DNA of 5,799 nt from Candidatus Cloacimonadota bacterium (lineage in GTDB: Bacteria; Cloacimonadota; Cloacimonadia; Cloacimonadales; Cloacimonadaceae): NCBI GenBank assembly GCA_023230245.1, contig JALNXT010000101.1:1-5799 (forward strand), in the 5' to 3' direction. Under the pieces are notes generated by a model. The model was given only the letters and a program-made list of their open reading frames with translations, made no database searches and was not told where the DNA came from. Below are positions 5,484-5,799 of this stretch, piece by piece. Position 1 is the first letter of the stretch; every line of letters starts with the position of its first letter. The position numbers and the translations under genes are program-made.

Positions 5484-5799
5484 TTATGCTTTCTCCAGAG
5501 TAAAGGCTCCGGGTAACAGTTCTGCGATATTCGTCTTAATATAGTCATTACGGTTGCCGTAAATAACCGGAATCATGGGGCTGAATTCATATATCACCTG
5601 ACGGCAAGCGCCGCAGGGTGGGAAAACTTTGTCTGAATCTACATAAACCGCAATCGCAATAAAATCCCGCTTGCCATCGCTAATCGCTTTGAAGATAGCG
5701 GTGCGCTCGGCGCATAGGGTTAGGGAATAAGAGGCGTTTTCCACATTGCAGCCCGTTACGATGCTGCCATCTTTGCAGCGCAAGGCAGCGCCGACTCTA
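5484..5799 (-). CDS. cdd: Cytidine deaminase, 5' end outside the window
   Basis: Zinc enzyme that hydrolytically deaminates cytidine and deoxycytidine to uridine and deoxyuridine in cytoplasmic pyrimidine salvage. The C-terminal 104 residues are visible; the frame is open to the right edge and reads RVGAAL before the first internal TTG, matching the VGAAL strand of the family, so that TTG at 5783 is not the start. About 25-30 N-terminal residues are missing. Motifs: TGCNVENASYSLTLCAERTA, with the zinc-ligand Cys and catalytic Glu in CAER, and FPPCGACRQV, with the other two zinc-ligand cysteines. Three Cys ligands indicate the short, usually tetrameric class. It ends in ELLPGAFTLEKA, a normal family C-terminus. 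The stop lies one base before the PflX-like ATG, and that gene's GGAG is inside the cdd end, so the two are probably co-translated. Confidence 0.95.
   Translation of the reverse strand, partial: RVGAALRCKDGSIVTGCNVENASYSLTLCAERTAIFKAISDGKRDFIAIAVYVDSDKVFPPCGACRQVIYEFSPMIPVIYGNRNDYIKTNIAELLPGAFTLEKA

Noticed and set aside
5483..5548. A 22-residue longer N-terminus for the PflX-like protein, starting at 5548
   Set aside because: The extension lies wholly inside the 3' end of cdd, while the internal ATG at 5482 has a well-spaced GGAG, follows the cdd stop by one base, and gives the usual family start.

Overview
All seven recognisable genes lie on the minus strand, so the window is read from its right edge to its left. 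The genes are packed at 1-bp spacings or 4-bp stop/start overlaps. They look bacterial and Gram-negative: one protein has a lipobox signal peptide, one has a cleavable signal peptide and peptidoglycan amidase domain, and several starts have GGAG-type ribosome binding sites. Two radical SAM iron-sulfur proteins suggest an anaerobe. The combination recalls Cloacimonadota (Cloacimonas-like) genomes, but that is an impression from memory and not shown by the sequence.

Right block (about 5799 to 1191), probably one transcript: a 5'-truncated cytidine deaminase (cdd), a PflX-like radical SAM protein (COG1313 type), a secreted Amidase_3 N-acetylmuramoyl-L-alanine amidase, a small soluble HisKA/HATPase histidine kinase with no sensor domain, and a PDZ-radical SAM-DUF512 protein. 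Starts and stops touch throughout (TAA-G-ATG, ATGA, GTGA, TAA-A-ATG), so translational coupling is likely. The functions do not form one known pathway.

Left block (1112 to 1): after an 87-bp gap that may hold a promoter comes a phosphonate/phosphite-type uptake cassette. It consists of a lipoprotein substrate-binding protein (PhnD family) and the first 60 residues of a PhnC-type ATPase, which runs off the window. The permease is not visible.

The most unusual region is 4411-4584, at the 3' end of the PflX-like gene. It contains an 82-bp element (4447-4528) made of four back-to-back perfect inverted repeats with a mirror layout of 22-17-(4)-17-22 bp. The two outer hairpins are related in opposite orientation and differ by paired, compensating changes. 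A 15-bp tandem array abuts one edge and a 12-bp tandem array the other. The whole region is translated as a low-complexity C-terminal tail beyond the normal end of the enzyme. It looks like a palindromic element inserted in, or captured by, a coding sequence.
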